A stretch of DNA of 64,000 nucleotides from Verrucomicrobiaceae bacterium (GTDB taxonomy: Bacteria > Verrucomicrobiota > Verrucomicrobiia > Verrucomicrobiales > Verrucomicrobiaceae), in contig CANIBP010000010.1 in assembly GCA_947466075.1 (NCBI GenBank), positions 1 to 64,000 on the forward strand, written 5' to 3'. A program made the position numbers and the translations under genes. Under the pieces are notes generated by a model, which was given only the letters and a program-made list of their open reading frames with translations, searched no databases and had not been told where the DNA came from. Shown one piece after another: positions 35,111 through 44,030 of this stretch. Position 1 is the stretch's first letter; every line of letters begins with the position of its first letter.

Positions 35111-36139
35111 ATGAAATCATCCTCACTCTTCCTCCTGCTGGCCTGCGCCGCCGCTAGTCATGCGGAAGTCATCGATCTTCCAGCCTTGTTCGATAAGCGA
35201 GCATTGGTGAAACCCATCACCGAGATCGAAGGCACGCTGAGCGATGGCTCGAAGGCCACGGTTTACAAGATCGTGGTGCGTTCACTGCCGAATGATCATC
35301 CGATGGGGCCATGGGCACCGAAGACGATCAAGGATGTCGGTGGCTACTGGGAAGATGCGATCAACAAGAAGCTCTATCGCGTGGACATCGAATATCTCAA
35401 CATCCTCAACAAGGCCGGTTGGGACATGTATGACGCGGACGGCACCGTGCATCGCACCAAGGATCGCACCGAGTTCGACAAGGTGGCACGTCAGGAGCTT
35501 GCGGGCTGGACGTTTGAGCAGGCGAAGAAGGATGGTGTGACGAATTCCATCATCGAGTTGCAACCCCTGGAGCAGATCGTCACGATCTTCCTGCCAAAGA
35601 ACCCGAAAGCACTGCCTCAGTTAACCATGCTGCGGCAGGCCAGTTTTTCGCCACGTTCGGGTGTCGGCATCGGCACCAATGGCGTGCGCTTTTTCCCGCC
35701 GGAACCGGTGCATCGCATCACCGCGTATCAAAACATCGCGCCACTGGATCCAAACGGAGGTCACACGGGTTTCGGCCACGAGTATCACTACCATCGTTCA
35801 CCAGCGGTGATGAACGATGACAAGTCCGGCAAGGTCGTCGGCTTTGCGCTGGATGGATTCCCAGTGCGCGGCCCCACAGAAGCCGAAGGCAAAGCACCGA
35901 AGAACTTGGATGCCATCAACGGCCACGATCACGACGGCCTCGGTTATCATTATCATGGCAGCAATGCCTGGCCCTATTTCGTGGCTGGCTTCAAGGGCGC
36001 ACTCGGCACCGCAGCACTCGGTGATGTGGATGTGTGTGATGCTACCCAGCAGTCTGGCGGACGCAAAGGCGGCCCTGGAGCAGCGAAGGGAAAGGGCAAA
36101 GGTCCTCCCAAAGGCGGTCCGCCACCAGCACCTAAATGA
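35111..36139 (+). CDS. Secreted YHYH-domain protein
   Basis: The 342-residue protein has a signal peptide (MKSSSLFLLLACAAASHA) and the YHYH signature twice: GGHTGFGHEYHYHRSP and HDHDGLGYHYHGS, with ALDGFPVRGP between them. The domain (PF14240) has no established function; the clustered His, Tyr and Asp residues suggest a metal site, which is inference. The tail is a Gly/Lys/Pro low-complexity run similar to those in neighbouring products. It starts 25 bases after the previous gene and overlaps the next by four bases (ATGA at 36136-36139), so it is firmly in the operon. Confidence 0.88.
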   Translation: MKSSSLFLLLACAAASHAEVIDLPALFDKRALVKPITEIEGTLSDGSKATVYKIVVRSLPNDHPMGPWAPKTIKDVGGYWEDAINKKLYRVDIEYLNILNKAGWDMYDADGTVHRTKDRTEFDKVARQELAGWTFEQAKKDGVTNSIIELQPLEQIVTIFLPKNPKALPQLTMLRQASFSPRSGVGIGTNGVRFFPPEPVHRITAYQNIAPLDPNGGHTGFGHEYHYHRSPAVMNDDKSGKVVGFALDGFPVRGPTEAEGKAPKNLDAINGHDHDGLGYHYHGSNAWPYFVAGFKGALGTAALGDVDVCDATQQSGGRKGGPGAAKGKGKGPPKGGPPPAPK

Positions 36140-37494
36140 GCAGGAGCCTCTTCCGCGTTCTGATCTTCGGTTCATTCGCCGCGCTCACTTGTTCAGCGCA
36201 GACGGCGTCACGGCCCAACTTACTCGTCATCGTCGCAGATGATCTCGGCTGGGCGGGCGTGGGTTTTCACAACAAGGCGATGGTCACGCCAAATCTTGAT
36301 CGTCTGGCCAAAGAGGGCGCTGAATTGCAGCGCTTCTACGTGTATCCCACGTGCAGCCCCACACGCGTCGCGCTGCTCACGGGACAGATGCCACGCCGCT
36401 ACAATGTCATATCTGCGCTGCAAGGTGCTGAGCCAGGCATGCCTGCGGGTGTGCCAACGATTGCTTCGTCGTTCAAATCAGCCGGGTATCGCACCTCGCT
36501 CATCGGCAAATGGCATGTCGGGCAGGCCACGCATCCACAGACCGCTGGCTTCGACCACTACTACGGCTTCCTGGGCTCCGAGATCGACTACTACCTGCAC
36601 ACTGGCAAAGGCGGCCGCCTCGACTGGCAGCGTGATGGCAAAACCATTCAAGAGGAAGGTTACACGACTTATCTCTTCGCTGACGAAGCTGTGAAGCAGA
36701 TCGAGTCGCGAGATAAAGCGAATCCGTTTTACCTTCAGGTTTCGCTTAACTCGCCACATTTGCCACTCAGCGCACCGCCTGAGCTACTCGCGAAGCACAA
36801 GGGCGCGAATGGTCTCTACACCGCCGTCGTGGAAGCGATGGACATCGGCATCGGGCGGATTTTGGCAGCCTTGGATGTGGCAAAAATTCGCGAGAACACG
36901 CTGGTCGTCTTCTTTTCCGACAACGGCGGATCAGCACGTGAAGGCGGCAACAACGCACCCTTCAGTGGCGGTAAATTCGCGTTGTATGAAGGCGGAGTTC
37001 ACACACCAGCGCTGATTCGCTGGCCTGGAAAAATACCCACCGGAGCAGCGCTGACGCAACCGGTGTGCGTGCAGGATCTATTTCCCACCCTCAGCGCCGC
37101 CGCTGGTGTGCCGATGCCGCGTGACGCGAAAATCGACGGCAGCAATCAATGGTCGGCCATCGCCCAGGCGAAACGCATTGAACGACAGCCCTTCCTAATC
37201 GCCACGAGTGACATAGCGATGATCGATGGCGACTGGAAGCTCATTGAATGGAACGCTGGCACGCTGTCGCTCTTCAACCTTGGAAAGGACATCGCCGAGA
37301 CGAATGATCTTTATGGCAAGGAAGCCGAACGAGCCCGTGTGCTCACTGCGAAGCTCGATGAATTGAAAAAAGGACTTCCGGCCGTCACGGCGCAGGTTGC
37401 CGGACCTCCAGGCAAAGGCGGCCCTGGAAAGGGCGGTCCTGCCAAAGGAAAAGGCAAAGGGCCGATGCGCCCAGGTATGAAACAGCAGCCTTGA
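36136..37494 (+). CDS. Secreted arylsulfatase-type sulfatase with Gly/Lys tail
   Basis: The 452-residue protein has a signal peptide ending CSAQ and the sulfatase N-terminal strand NLLVIVADDLGWAGVG. The formylglycine motif C-S-P-T-R (followed by VALLTGQ) is intact; GKWHVGQA and VFFSDNGGS supply further active-site residues. The last 40 residues are a Gly/Lys/Pro run (GKGGPGKGGPAKGKGKG) like that of the YHYH protein just upstream. It overlaps that gene's stop as ATGA, indicating translational coupling. It should act on sulfated compounds outside the cytoplasm; the substrate is unknown. Confidence 0.92.
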   Translation: MSRSLFRVLIFGSFAALTCSAQTASRPNLLVIVADDLGWAGVGFHNKAMVTPNLDRLAKEGAELQRFYVYPTCSPTRVALLTGQMPRRYNVISALQGAEPGMPAGVPTIASSFKSAGYRTSLIGKWHVGQATHPQTAGFDHYYGFLGSEIDYYLHTGKGGRLDWQRDGKTIQEEGYTTYLFADEAVKQIESRDKANPFYLQVSLNSPHLPLSAPPELLAKHKGANGLYTAVVEAMDIGIGRILAALDVAKIRENTLVVFFSDNGGSAREGGNNAPFSGGKFALYEGGVHTPALIRWPGKIPTGAALTQPVCVQDLFPTLSAAAGVPMPRDAKIDGSNQWSAIAQAKRIERQPFLIATSDIAMIDGDWKLIEWNAGTLSLFNLGKDIAETNDLYGKEAERARVLTAKLDELKKGLPAVTAQVAGPPGKGGPGKGGPAKGKGKGPMRPGMKQQP

Positions 37495-37517
37495 ACGCTT
37501 TCACCTTCACTCATCTC

Positions 37518-39620
37518 ATGAAACGTCACGCTCTTTGGATCACCATCTCAGTCTGCCTCTCTTCTTTTGCGTTCGCTCAAGCTCCGAAAGGTCAGGGAAA
37601 AGGCAAGAGCAAGCGTGAAACTCCAACTGCCTCCTCGGGCAAGGTGCGGCCTTATCAGAATCTGTGGATTCCGCCCGTGCTCAGCGGCAAAGCCATCGAC
37701 CTCAGCCTGAACAAAACCAAGAAATCCTTCTGGGCTGGAGCAACGACGGCAACCTACGGCTACAACGACGCCCAATTCTGGGGCCCGACGGTGTTTCTCA
37801 ATCAAGGCGAGGCCGTGCAGTTGCGCGTGAAAAACAACCTCGACGAAGTCACCACGGTGCACTGGCATGGTCTGCATCTGCCTGCCGCAATGGATGGTGG
37901 ACCGCATCAGCTCATCCAGCCCGTAGGTTCGTGGACTTCATCGTTCACGGTCAAAAACAACGCCTCCACTTATTGGTATCACCCACATCCGCATGAGCTG
38001 ACGCAGAAGCAGATGACCTATGGCGCAGGCGGTTTGATCATCATCCGCGATCCCATTGAAGCAAAACTCGCCCTGCCACGCACCTACGGCGTTGATGACA
38101 TCCCGCTCGTCTTCACCAGCCGCCGCTTCTATGCCAACGATCAGTTCAGCTTCGAGGGCGATAACGATAAATACGGCGACTACCTGCTCACTAACGGCAC
38201 GCTCGACGCGCAGGTCAGTCTTCCTGCTCAACTCGTGCGACTGCGCATCTTGAATGCCGAGATCGAACGCGGCTACTACTTCGGGCTCAGCGACAACCGA
38301 CCCTTCTATGTCATCGCCACGGATGGCGGACTGGTGGACAAACCCATTCAAGTCACTCGGGTCAAGCTGATGGTTGGGGAGCGTGTCGAGGTGTTGGTGG
38401 ATTTGAGCAATGATAAACAGGGATCATCACTCGATCTCGTCGCTTACAACTCCGGCCTGGAGTTTGGCTTCCCCGGTTCCGAACCTGGAATTCGCGCCCC
38501 GAATGGCAGCCTGCTCAACAATCTCGATTTTGGCATGCTCCATATCAACGTGACCGCACCCAAGGCCCAGCGAATCACGAAAGTGCCTGAAGTTCTGACC
38601 CGCAATCGCTTCTGGAACAGTGCTGAGGTGAACAACCGCCGCACCGTACGAATCAGCAAACAGCGCGGTAGCGAGTCATTCGTCTTCGATGGCAAGTCTT
38701 TCGACATGAACACGACGAACCAAGTCGTGAAGCTCGGCGATCTCGAAGAATGGACCGTCACGAATGACCGTGTGTTCGGCTACACGTTTCACATCCACGA
38801 TGTGCAGTTCAAAATCATTTCACGCAGCGATGGTGCCGTTCCCACCTTTGAGCAGGGTTGGAAAGACACCTTTTACTCACCCTCCGGTTCGTCCGTGACC
38901 TTCCTCGCAAAATTTGAGGACTACGCCAGCGATACCGATCCCTTCATGTATCACTGCCACATGGCCAACCACGAGGATGCTGGCCTCATGGGCCAGTTCC
39001 TCGTCTCGCGCACTCCTTCCTCGCTCAAACGCAACAGCGCTGGCGCCATTCAGTTCCGTGAAGACATGGAGCATCCGTTGACACCCGCCATGATCAGCAA
39101 AGTCGAACGTCAGGCTCAAACGCCAGCTCCGGCCTTTCAAACGGCTGACCTCAGCGGCAATTCACTCAGCCTCGCTTCGCTCACAGCGAAAAAGCCGCTC
39201 ATTCTCTACTTCATCGAACGAGAATGCCCCTGCGCCCGCGATGCCGCACCATTCCTTGCCCAGGTTCAGGAAGCGTATGGCGAAGCCTGCACCGTCGTCG
39301 GCGTTATCAATGCCGGTAACGATGTTGCCAAAGCATGGGTAAAGACAGTTGGCACTCGCTTCGCCATCATCGCCGACCCCGACTGCGCTCTCATTCATGC
39401 CTACGGCGCCGAACGCGCCGTTTACACCACCCTCATCGCACCTGGCGGCACCATTGTTAAAACCTACCCAGGCTACAGCGCCGAGACATTGAAGGATCTC
39501 TCAGCACATATCGCCCGCCTCAGTGGCAGTGCCGAGAGCCCCCTGAAGTTCGCTAATGCACCGGTTAAACTGATCGTCGGTTGCCCACTGGAACCTGTAA
39601 CTTTCGCCGCCGTAAAGTAG
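37518..39620 (+). CDS. Multicopper oxidase fused to a C-terminal redoxin domain
   Basis: The 700-residue protein has a Sec signal (MKRHALWITISVCLSSFAFA) and a Lys/Gly-rich start. Copper motifs are HWHGLH (H115, H117), WYHPHPH (H155, H157), YTFHIHDVQF (H425, H427) and HCHMANHEDAGLM (H479, C480, H481, H485). In the third motif the residue expected to be the type-1 copper His is Tyr422, and the axial position is Leu490. Residues 535-680 form an AhpC/TSA-like redoxin (APAFQTADLSGNSL, C570-P-C572). Typical relatives oxidise Cu(I), phenols or metals; the altered type-1 site makes the activity uncertain. It follows the sulfatase by 23 bases. The start at 37491 would hide the signal peptide. Confidence 0.9.
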   Translation: MKRHALWITISVCLSSFAFAQAPKGQGKGKSKRETPTASSGKVRPYQNLWIPPVLSGKAIDLSLNKTKKSFWAGATTATYGYNDAQFWGPTVFLNQGEAVQLRVKNNLDEVTTVHWHGLHLPAAMDGGPHQLIQPVGSWTSSFTVKNNASTYWYHPHPHELTQKQMTYGAGGLIIIRDPIEAKLALPRTYGVDDIPLVFTSRRFYANDQFSFEGDNDKYGDYLLTNGTLDAQVSLPAQLVRLRILNAEIERGYYFGLSDNRPFYVIATDGGLVDKPIQVTRVKLMVGERVEVLVDLSNDKQGSSLDLVAYNSGLEFGFPGSEPGIRAPNGSLLNNLDFGMLHINVTAPKAQRITKVPEVLTRNRFWNSAEVNNRRTVRISKQRGSESFVFDGKSFDMNTTNQVVKLGDLEEWTVTNDRVFGYTFHIHDVQFKIISRSDGAVPTFEQGWKDTFYSPSGSSVTFLAKFEDYASDTDPFMYHCHMANHEDAGLMGQFLVSRTPSSLKRNSAGAIQFREDMEHPLTPAMISKVERQAQTPAPAFQTADLSGNSLSLASLTAKKPLILYFIERECPCARDAAPFLAQVQEAYGEACTVVGVINAGNDVAKAWVKTVGTRFAIIADPDCALIHAYGAERAVYTTLIAPGGTIVKTYPGYSAETLKDLSAHIARLSGSAESPLKFANAPVKLIVGCPLEPVTFAAVK

Positions 39621-39681
39621 CCACCTGCTAAAGAGGTGTTTTTGATGAAGCAAGGTGTGAGTTGCTGCGTTTGGTGGAGCC

Positions 39682-41115
39682 ATGAAGTCACTTTTCATTC
39701 TCACCCTGATTTTCATCGGAACGTTTGCCCGTGCGGCGGAAAAGCCGAACATTATTTACATACTCGTTGATGACTTAGGCTATGGCGACTTGGGCTGCTA
39801 CGGTCAGAAGATACTGACAACGCCACATCTGAACCGAATGGCCGCAGAGGGGATGAAGTTCACGCGGCATTATGCGGGCTGCACGGTGTGTGCGCCGTCG
39901 CGCTGTGTGCTGATGACGGGTTTGCACACGGGGCACTGCCGGGTGCGTGGGAATGATCCGTGGATCATCCCGGATGGGGATATGACGGTGCCGTCGCTGT
40001 TGAAGTCAGCCGGATATGACACGGCGTGCATTGGCAAGTTTGGGCTAGGAAAGCCGCTACCGATGAATGATCCGGAGCGAAAAGGCTTCGATGAGTTTTT
40101 TGGCTATGTGGGCACGAGCCACGCGCACAATTTCTACACCAAGGCACTGATTCGGAACGGCAAGGTGGTGGATCTTCCGAATACGGTGATCGCAGGTTCA
40201 GGTAAAAACACAGCAGACTATGTGGACGCGGATTTCAGTGGCACCGGCGTAGCGCCATCAGATGGGCGCAAAGCATGGGTGCCGCAACTGCTGGGCGATG
40301 ACGTGCAGCGTTATCTCGGTGAGCGTGCGAAAGCGAAAGAGCCGTTCTTCCTCTATTACGCGCTCAATATTCCGCACGCGAACAACGAGGCGGGTAAAGA
40401 TTCACCGTTGGGACATGGCTTGGAATGCCCCGATTACGGCGAGTTCAAGGATAAGGACTGGCCCGAAGCGGAGAAGGGCTTTGCGCAGTTGATCCGTTTT
40501 CTCGACAACGAGGTGGGCCGAGTGATGGCACGGTTGAAGGAACTGGGCATCGCGGAGAACACGCTGGTGATGTTTTCGAGCGACAACGGTCCGCATCAAG
40601 AAGGCGGACACAAAAGCGACTTCTTCAACAGCAACGGCGACTTCAAAGGCATCAAGCGCGACATGACCGATGGCGGCATTCGCGTGCCATTCATCGCGTG
40701 GTGGCCGAAGAAAGTGAAATCAGGTGGCGTGAGTGAGCATGTGAGTGGATTCCAGGATCTACTGCCGACGGTGGCAGAATTGAGCGGGGCAAAGCTGGCG
40801 GCGGAAACGGACGGAATCTCGATGGTGCCGACACTGCTCGGCAAAGAAGGTCAGAAGGAGCATTCCCATCTGTATTGGGCCATCAATGAGCAAGGCGGCA
40901 AGCTTGCGGTGCTGAAATGGCCATGGAAGCTGATTCAGCTCAACACGGGTGCCGTGCAGAAAAACGAGAAGGCCAAAGCGAAAGCAAAGCCGCTCGAAAA
41001 ACTGCTCTACAACCTCGAAACAGACATCGGTGAGGAAAAGAATCTGGCGGCGGAGGAGCCAGAGATCGTCGCAGAACTTGAGCAGCTCATGCAACAATCA
41101 TGGCGTGCGCCTTGA
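39682..41115 (+). CDS. Secreted arylsulfatase A-type sulfatase
   Basis: The 477-residue protein has a signal peptide (MKSLFILTLIFIGTFARAA) followed by NIIYILVDDLGYGDLGCYGQ and an intact formylglycine motif C-A-P-S-R (then CVLMTGLHTGH). GKFGLGKP and VMFSSDNGPHQEGGH are the later metal- and substrate-binding blocks. It resembles arylsulfatase A-type enzymes common in Planctomycetes and Verrucomicrobia. It lies 61 bases downstream of the multicopper oxidase on the same strand and may be the last gene of the operon or have its own promoter. It converges with the thioredoxin-like gene after six bases. Confidence 0.92.
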   Translation: MKSLFILTLIFIGTFARAAEKPNIIYILVDDLGYGDLGCYGQKILTTPHLNRMAAEGMKFTRHYAGCTVCAPSRCVLMTGLHTGHCRVRGNDPWIIPDGDMTVPSLLKSAGYDTACIGKFGLGKPLPMNDPERKGFDEFFGYVGTSHAHNFYTKALIRNGKVVDLPNTVIAGSGKNTADYVDADFSGTGVAPSDGRKAWVPQLLGDDVQRYLGERAKAKEPFFLYYALNIPHANNEAGKDSPLGHGLECPDYGEFKDKDWPEAEKGFAQLIRFLDNEVGRVMARLKELGIAENTLVMFSSDNGPHQEGGHKSDFFNSNGDFKGIKRDMTDGGIRVPFIAWWPKKVKSGGVSEHVSGFQDLLPTVAELSGAKLAAETDGISMVPTLLGKEGQKEHSHLYWAINEQGGKLAVLKWPWKLIQLNTGAVQKNEKAKAKAKPLEKLLYNLETDIGEEKNLAAEEPEIVAELEQLMQQSWRAP

Positions 41116-41121
41116 GTTGAT

Positions 41122-41682
41122 TCACTTTGCAGTTTTGGTTGGAATGTCGTTCATGACCTTGGTCGGGCCGACGTAGGTCTTGCCTTCATAGCTGTCGGAA
41201 ATGACTTTGCCTTCGCGATCGACCAGGACAAAGCACGGGATGCCATCGCCGCAGTATTTGTTGATCTCCTTCATGCGCTCAACACTGCGGAAAGCGATGG
41301 CGGGCCAGGGCATGGCATCCTCTTTGATGTATGCCTCCATGGATTTTTCATCATGATCATGGCTGACGAAGATGATCTCAAAGTTTGTCTTTTTTCCATC
41401 CTGTGCGTTGTAGAACTCGACAAGCTTCGGGGTGAAGGCACGACAGGGTGGGCACCAGTGCGCGGAAAAGTAGAAGGCGTAATACTGTGGTTCTGCCACC
41501 ATCTCATATTTGCCGACACGCTTGCCGTTGAGTGCGACAAGCTTCCCCTTCAGCATGTCCTTAAAAATGGATGGCTTCTCCGCCGCAGCACTGATTTTGG
41601 TTTCTTTCGCAGGTACTGGGTCGGCGGCCAATGCCGGCAGGGCCAGCGTGATGATTGCAAGAGTGAGTAATGAGGTTTTCAT
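41122..41682 (-). CDS. Secreted thioredoxin-like protein (nucleoredoxin/TlpA type)
   Basis: The 186-residue protein has a signal peptide (MKTSLLTLAIITLALPALA) and a thioredoxin fold with the redox motif WCPPC in FYFSAHWCPPCRAFTPKLVEFY. The later IIFVSHDHDEKSMEAYI and GIPCFVLVDREGKVI segments are typical of nucleoredoxin/tryparedoxin-like proteins. It probably reduces disulfides outside the cytoplasm. It lies at the convergent end of the sulfatase/multicopper-oxidase operon but on the other strand, so co-regulation is not shown. The start at 41682 fits the signal peptide. Confidence 0.88.
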   Translation of the reverse strand: MKTSLLTLAIITLALPALAADPVPAKETKISAAAEKPSIFKDMLKGKLVALNGKRVGKYEMVAEPQYYAFYFSAHWCPPCRAFTPKLVEFYNAQDGKKTNFEIIFVSHDHDEKSMEAYIKEDAMPWPAIAFRSVERMKEINKYCGDGIPCFVLVDREGKVISDSYEGKTYVGPTKVMNDIPTKTAK

Positions 41683-41714
41683 AACAACTCGGAGTGAAGC
41701 TCTCCAACCGGCTA

Positions 41715-42242
41715 TCACAAGCGGTTTGTTACCACCCGCCGTAATGCGCCACGGATCATCCCAATACCGCCAACGACAAAGAGCAGCGGAAACCATATGG
41801 AATAAAGCGCGGCCAGTGAAGCATGCTGCAGCACAGCTTCAGCAGGTGATGCTGGATTCACGAAGCAGACTTGGGATGAGCCAGTGGGATAGTTTTCCTG
41901 TTTCAACTGAGCGACATCGAAATGCTGCGTGGGTGCGGACTCGACTTGACGAATGCGCGAGCTGCTGCGCTTCACCGCATTGAATTCATACTCGTAGCGT
42001 ACTTCCACGCGATGCGCGGGTGGCGAGTTCGGTGTAGGGCGCTCACTGATGATGCGTGATGAAACAATGCGGCACGGCACTTGCGTCCAGCGCCTGGTGA
42101 CTTGCGCATTCTCATACGAGAGCCACATGCGCCAGGCGAAGAACGAACCGGCAATCATGAGAAGCATGCCGAGTGAGCAGAGCCACATACGGCCTGCTGT
42201 GGCGGATGAAAAATGTTTCTGCGTCATCGTCGTGGGAAGCAT
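41715..42242 (-). CDS. DUF3592-like membrane protein
   Basis: The roughly 175-residue protein has one transmembrane helix near the N-terminus (WLCSLGMLLMIAGSFFAWRMWL), a soluble beta-rich middle (RWTQVPCRIVSSRIISE, RVEVRYEYEFNAV, YPTGSSQVCFVNPASPAEAVL) and a second helix near the C-terminus (WFPLLFVVGGIGMIRGAL). This layout and the PCRIVSS and VCFVNPASPAEAVL blocks are those of DUF3592 proteins, whose function is unknown. Start choice is uncertain between 42242 and an in-frame ATG at 42227. It is divergent from recJ. Confidence 0.65.
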   Translation of the reverse strand: MLPTTMTQKHFSSATAGRMWLCSLGMLLMIAGSFFAWRMWLSYENAQVTRRWTQVPCRIVSSRIISERPTPNSPPAHRVEVRYEYEFNAVKRSSSRIRQVESAPTQHFDVAQLKQENYPTGSSQVCFVNPASPAEAVLQHASLAALYSIWFPLLFVVGGIGMIRGALRRVVTNRL

Positions 42243-42303
42243 GCTTTGACTCTGCTTCGTGTGTGTTCCATACAAGAGATGCTGCATACTCGCAAACCTC
42301 CAC

Positions 42304-44019
42304 ATGATTGAACCTTCTCCCATCTCGATCCGCCCGCCACGATGGCTGCTAAAGCCTGCCGTGGAAGGTGCTGCAGAGCTGGCGGCAGACATGAGCGTGT
42401 CACCACTGATGGCGCAGCTTCTCATTCAGCGCGGCATCACCACCGTGGAGCAAGCGCGTGATTTTTTGGTGCCAAAGCTCGCTTCACTCGGTGATCCCAC
42501 GGTGCTGCCAGAAATGCACGCTGCGGTGGAGCGCATCCTGAGCGCGGTGGACCGCAAGGAAAACGTCGTGCTATACGGCGACTACGATGTGGATGGCGTG
42601 ACATCGATGGCGCTGATGCATTTGATCTTGAAGGCCTATGGCCTCGACACGAATCTGTTCCTGCCGACGCGCATGGAAGAAGGCTATGGACTGAGCCACG
42701 ACGGCATCGCACGCTGCTACGAGCAGTTTGGTAAGCCCGACCTGCTCATCGCGCTCGACTGCGGCACGACATCGCTCACGGAAGTGGCACGACTGAAGGC
42801 CGATGGGGTGGACTGCGTGATCGTGGATCACCACGAGTTGTCACCATTGGGCAAGCCCGATTGTCTTGCGCTCGTCAATCCGAAACTGGGTGCTGATTAC
42901 CACTACTTCTGCACGGCGGGACTCGTCTTCAAGGTGTCGCATGCGCTGCTGAAGACGCGCATGATTGAGAGCTATGATCTAAAAGAGACGCTTGATCTTG
43001 TCGCGCTCGGCACCGTGGCGGATTTGGTGCCTTTGATTGATGAGAACCGCTTGCTGGTGCGGCGTGGACTCGAAGCACTGGCACAGACCACACGCCACGG
43101 CCTGCGTGCGCTGAAGCAAATCGCCGGCGTCGATGGTCTGGTGCAGACGCATCATGTGGGCTACCGCTTGGGGCCGCGTTTGAATGCGGCTGGCCGTCTC
43201 GACACTGCCGCTACAGCGCTCAATCTACTACTCGCGGACAATGACGCACTCGGAGCCAAACTCGCCGAACTGCTGGAAGCACACAACAAAGACCGTCAAA
43301 ACGTGGAGCAGCAGGTGCATATCGAGGCCGACACAATGCTCGGAACTCTCGGTGATCTCGAAAAACTCTCCGCCATCGTGCTAGGATCACGCAATTGGCA
43401 TCCAGGCGTGATTGGCATCGTCGCCTCGCGCATCTCGCGCATGTGTCACCGGCCGACGATCCTCGTTTCTATTGATGAAAACGGTATTGGCAAGGGCAGC
43501 GGGCGCAGCATTCCTGGATTCTCGCTCGTAGCGGCCATTGAAACCTGCGGCGAGCATCTGCTCGGCGGCGGCGGGCATGCAATGGCGGCGGGCATCTCGG
43601 TCAAAGAAGAAAACCTGGATGCTTTCCGTACGGCGTTTCAAGCTGCGGCACGGGATGCCTTGAGCAAAGAAGCGATGACCGCCGTGCTCGAACTCGATGC
43701 GGAAGTGAAACTGCGTGATCTCTCACTGAATTTTTTGGAGAGCTACAAACTCCTGGAACCCTTCGGCCAAAAAAACAACGAGCCGCTGTTTTTCTGCCGT
43801 CGGGTGACGCCAAAACTTCCCGGACGCACAATGAAGGAAAAGCATCTGCGCATCATGCTCACACAGGATGGATCCTCAATGGAAGCGCGCTGGTTCAATG
43901 CCCCAATCGGAAAGCTCCCCCCTGCCCCGTGGGATGTAGCGATGCGCGTTCAGCGCGGTTGGTTCCGCGGACAGGAGCAGTGGCAACTCACGCTGGAAGC
44001 GGTTCGAGCCGCAGAGTGA
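42304..44019 (+). CDS. recJ: Single-stranded-DNA-specific exonuclease RecJ
   Basis: The 571-residue protein has the DHH phosphoesterase motifs: LYGDYDVDGVTSMALM, ALDCGTTS and VDHHEL, then a DHHA1 domain with GGGHAMAAGISV. RecJ degrades single-stranded DNA 5' to 3' during recombination and mismatch repair. Length is normal. GSRNWHPGVIGIVASRI and GSGRSIPGFSL are further family blocks. The ATG at 42304 is preferred to 42259 because the family N-terminus starts close to PPRWLLKP. Confidence 0.95.
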   Translation: MIEPSPISIRPPRWLLKPAVEGAAELAADMSVSPLMAQLLIQRGITTVEQARDFLVPKLASLGDPTVLPEMHAAVERILSAVDRKENVVLYGDYDVDGVTSMALMHLILKAYGLDTNLFLPTRMEEGYGLSHDGIARCYEQFGKPDLLIALDCGTTSLTEVARLKADGVDCVIVDHHELSPLGKPDCLALVNPKLGADYHYFCTAGLVFKVSHALLKTRMIESYDLKETLDLVALGTVADLVPLIDENRLLVRRGLEALAQTTRHGLRALKQIAGVDGLVQTHHVGYRLGPRLNAAGRLDTAATALNLLLADNDALGAKLAELLEAHNKDRQNVEQQVHIEADTMLGTLGDLEKLSAIVLGSRNWHPGVIGIVASRISRMCHRPTILVSIDENGIGKGSGRSIPGFSLVAAIETCGEHLLGGGGHAMAAGISVKEENLDAFRTAFQAAARDALSKEAMTAVLELDAEVKLRDLSLNFLESYKLLEPFGQKNNEPLFFCRRVTPKLPGRTMKEKHLRIMLTQDGSSMEARWFNAPIGKLPPAPWDVAMRVQRGWFRGQEQWQLTLEAVRAAE

Positions 44020-44030
44020 TCACTTGCTGA

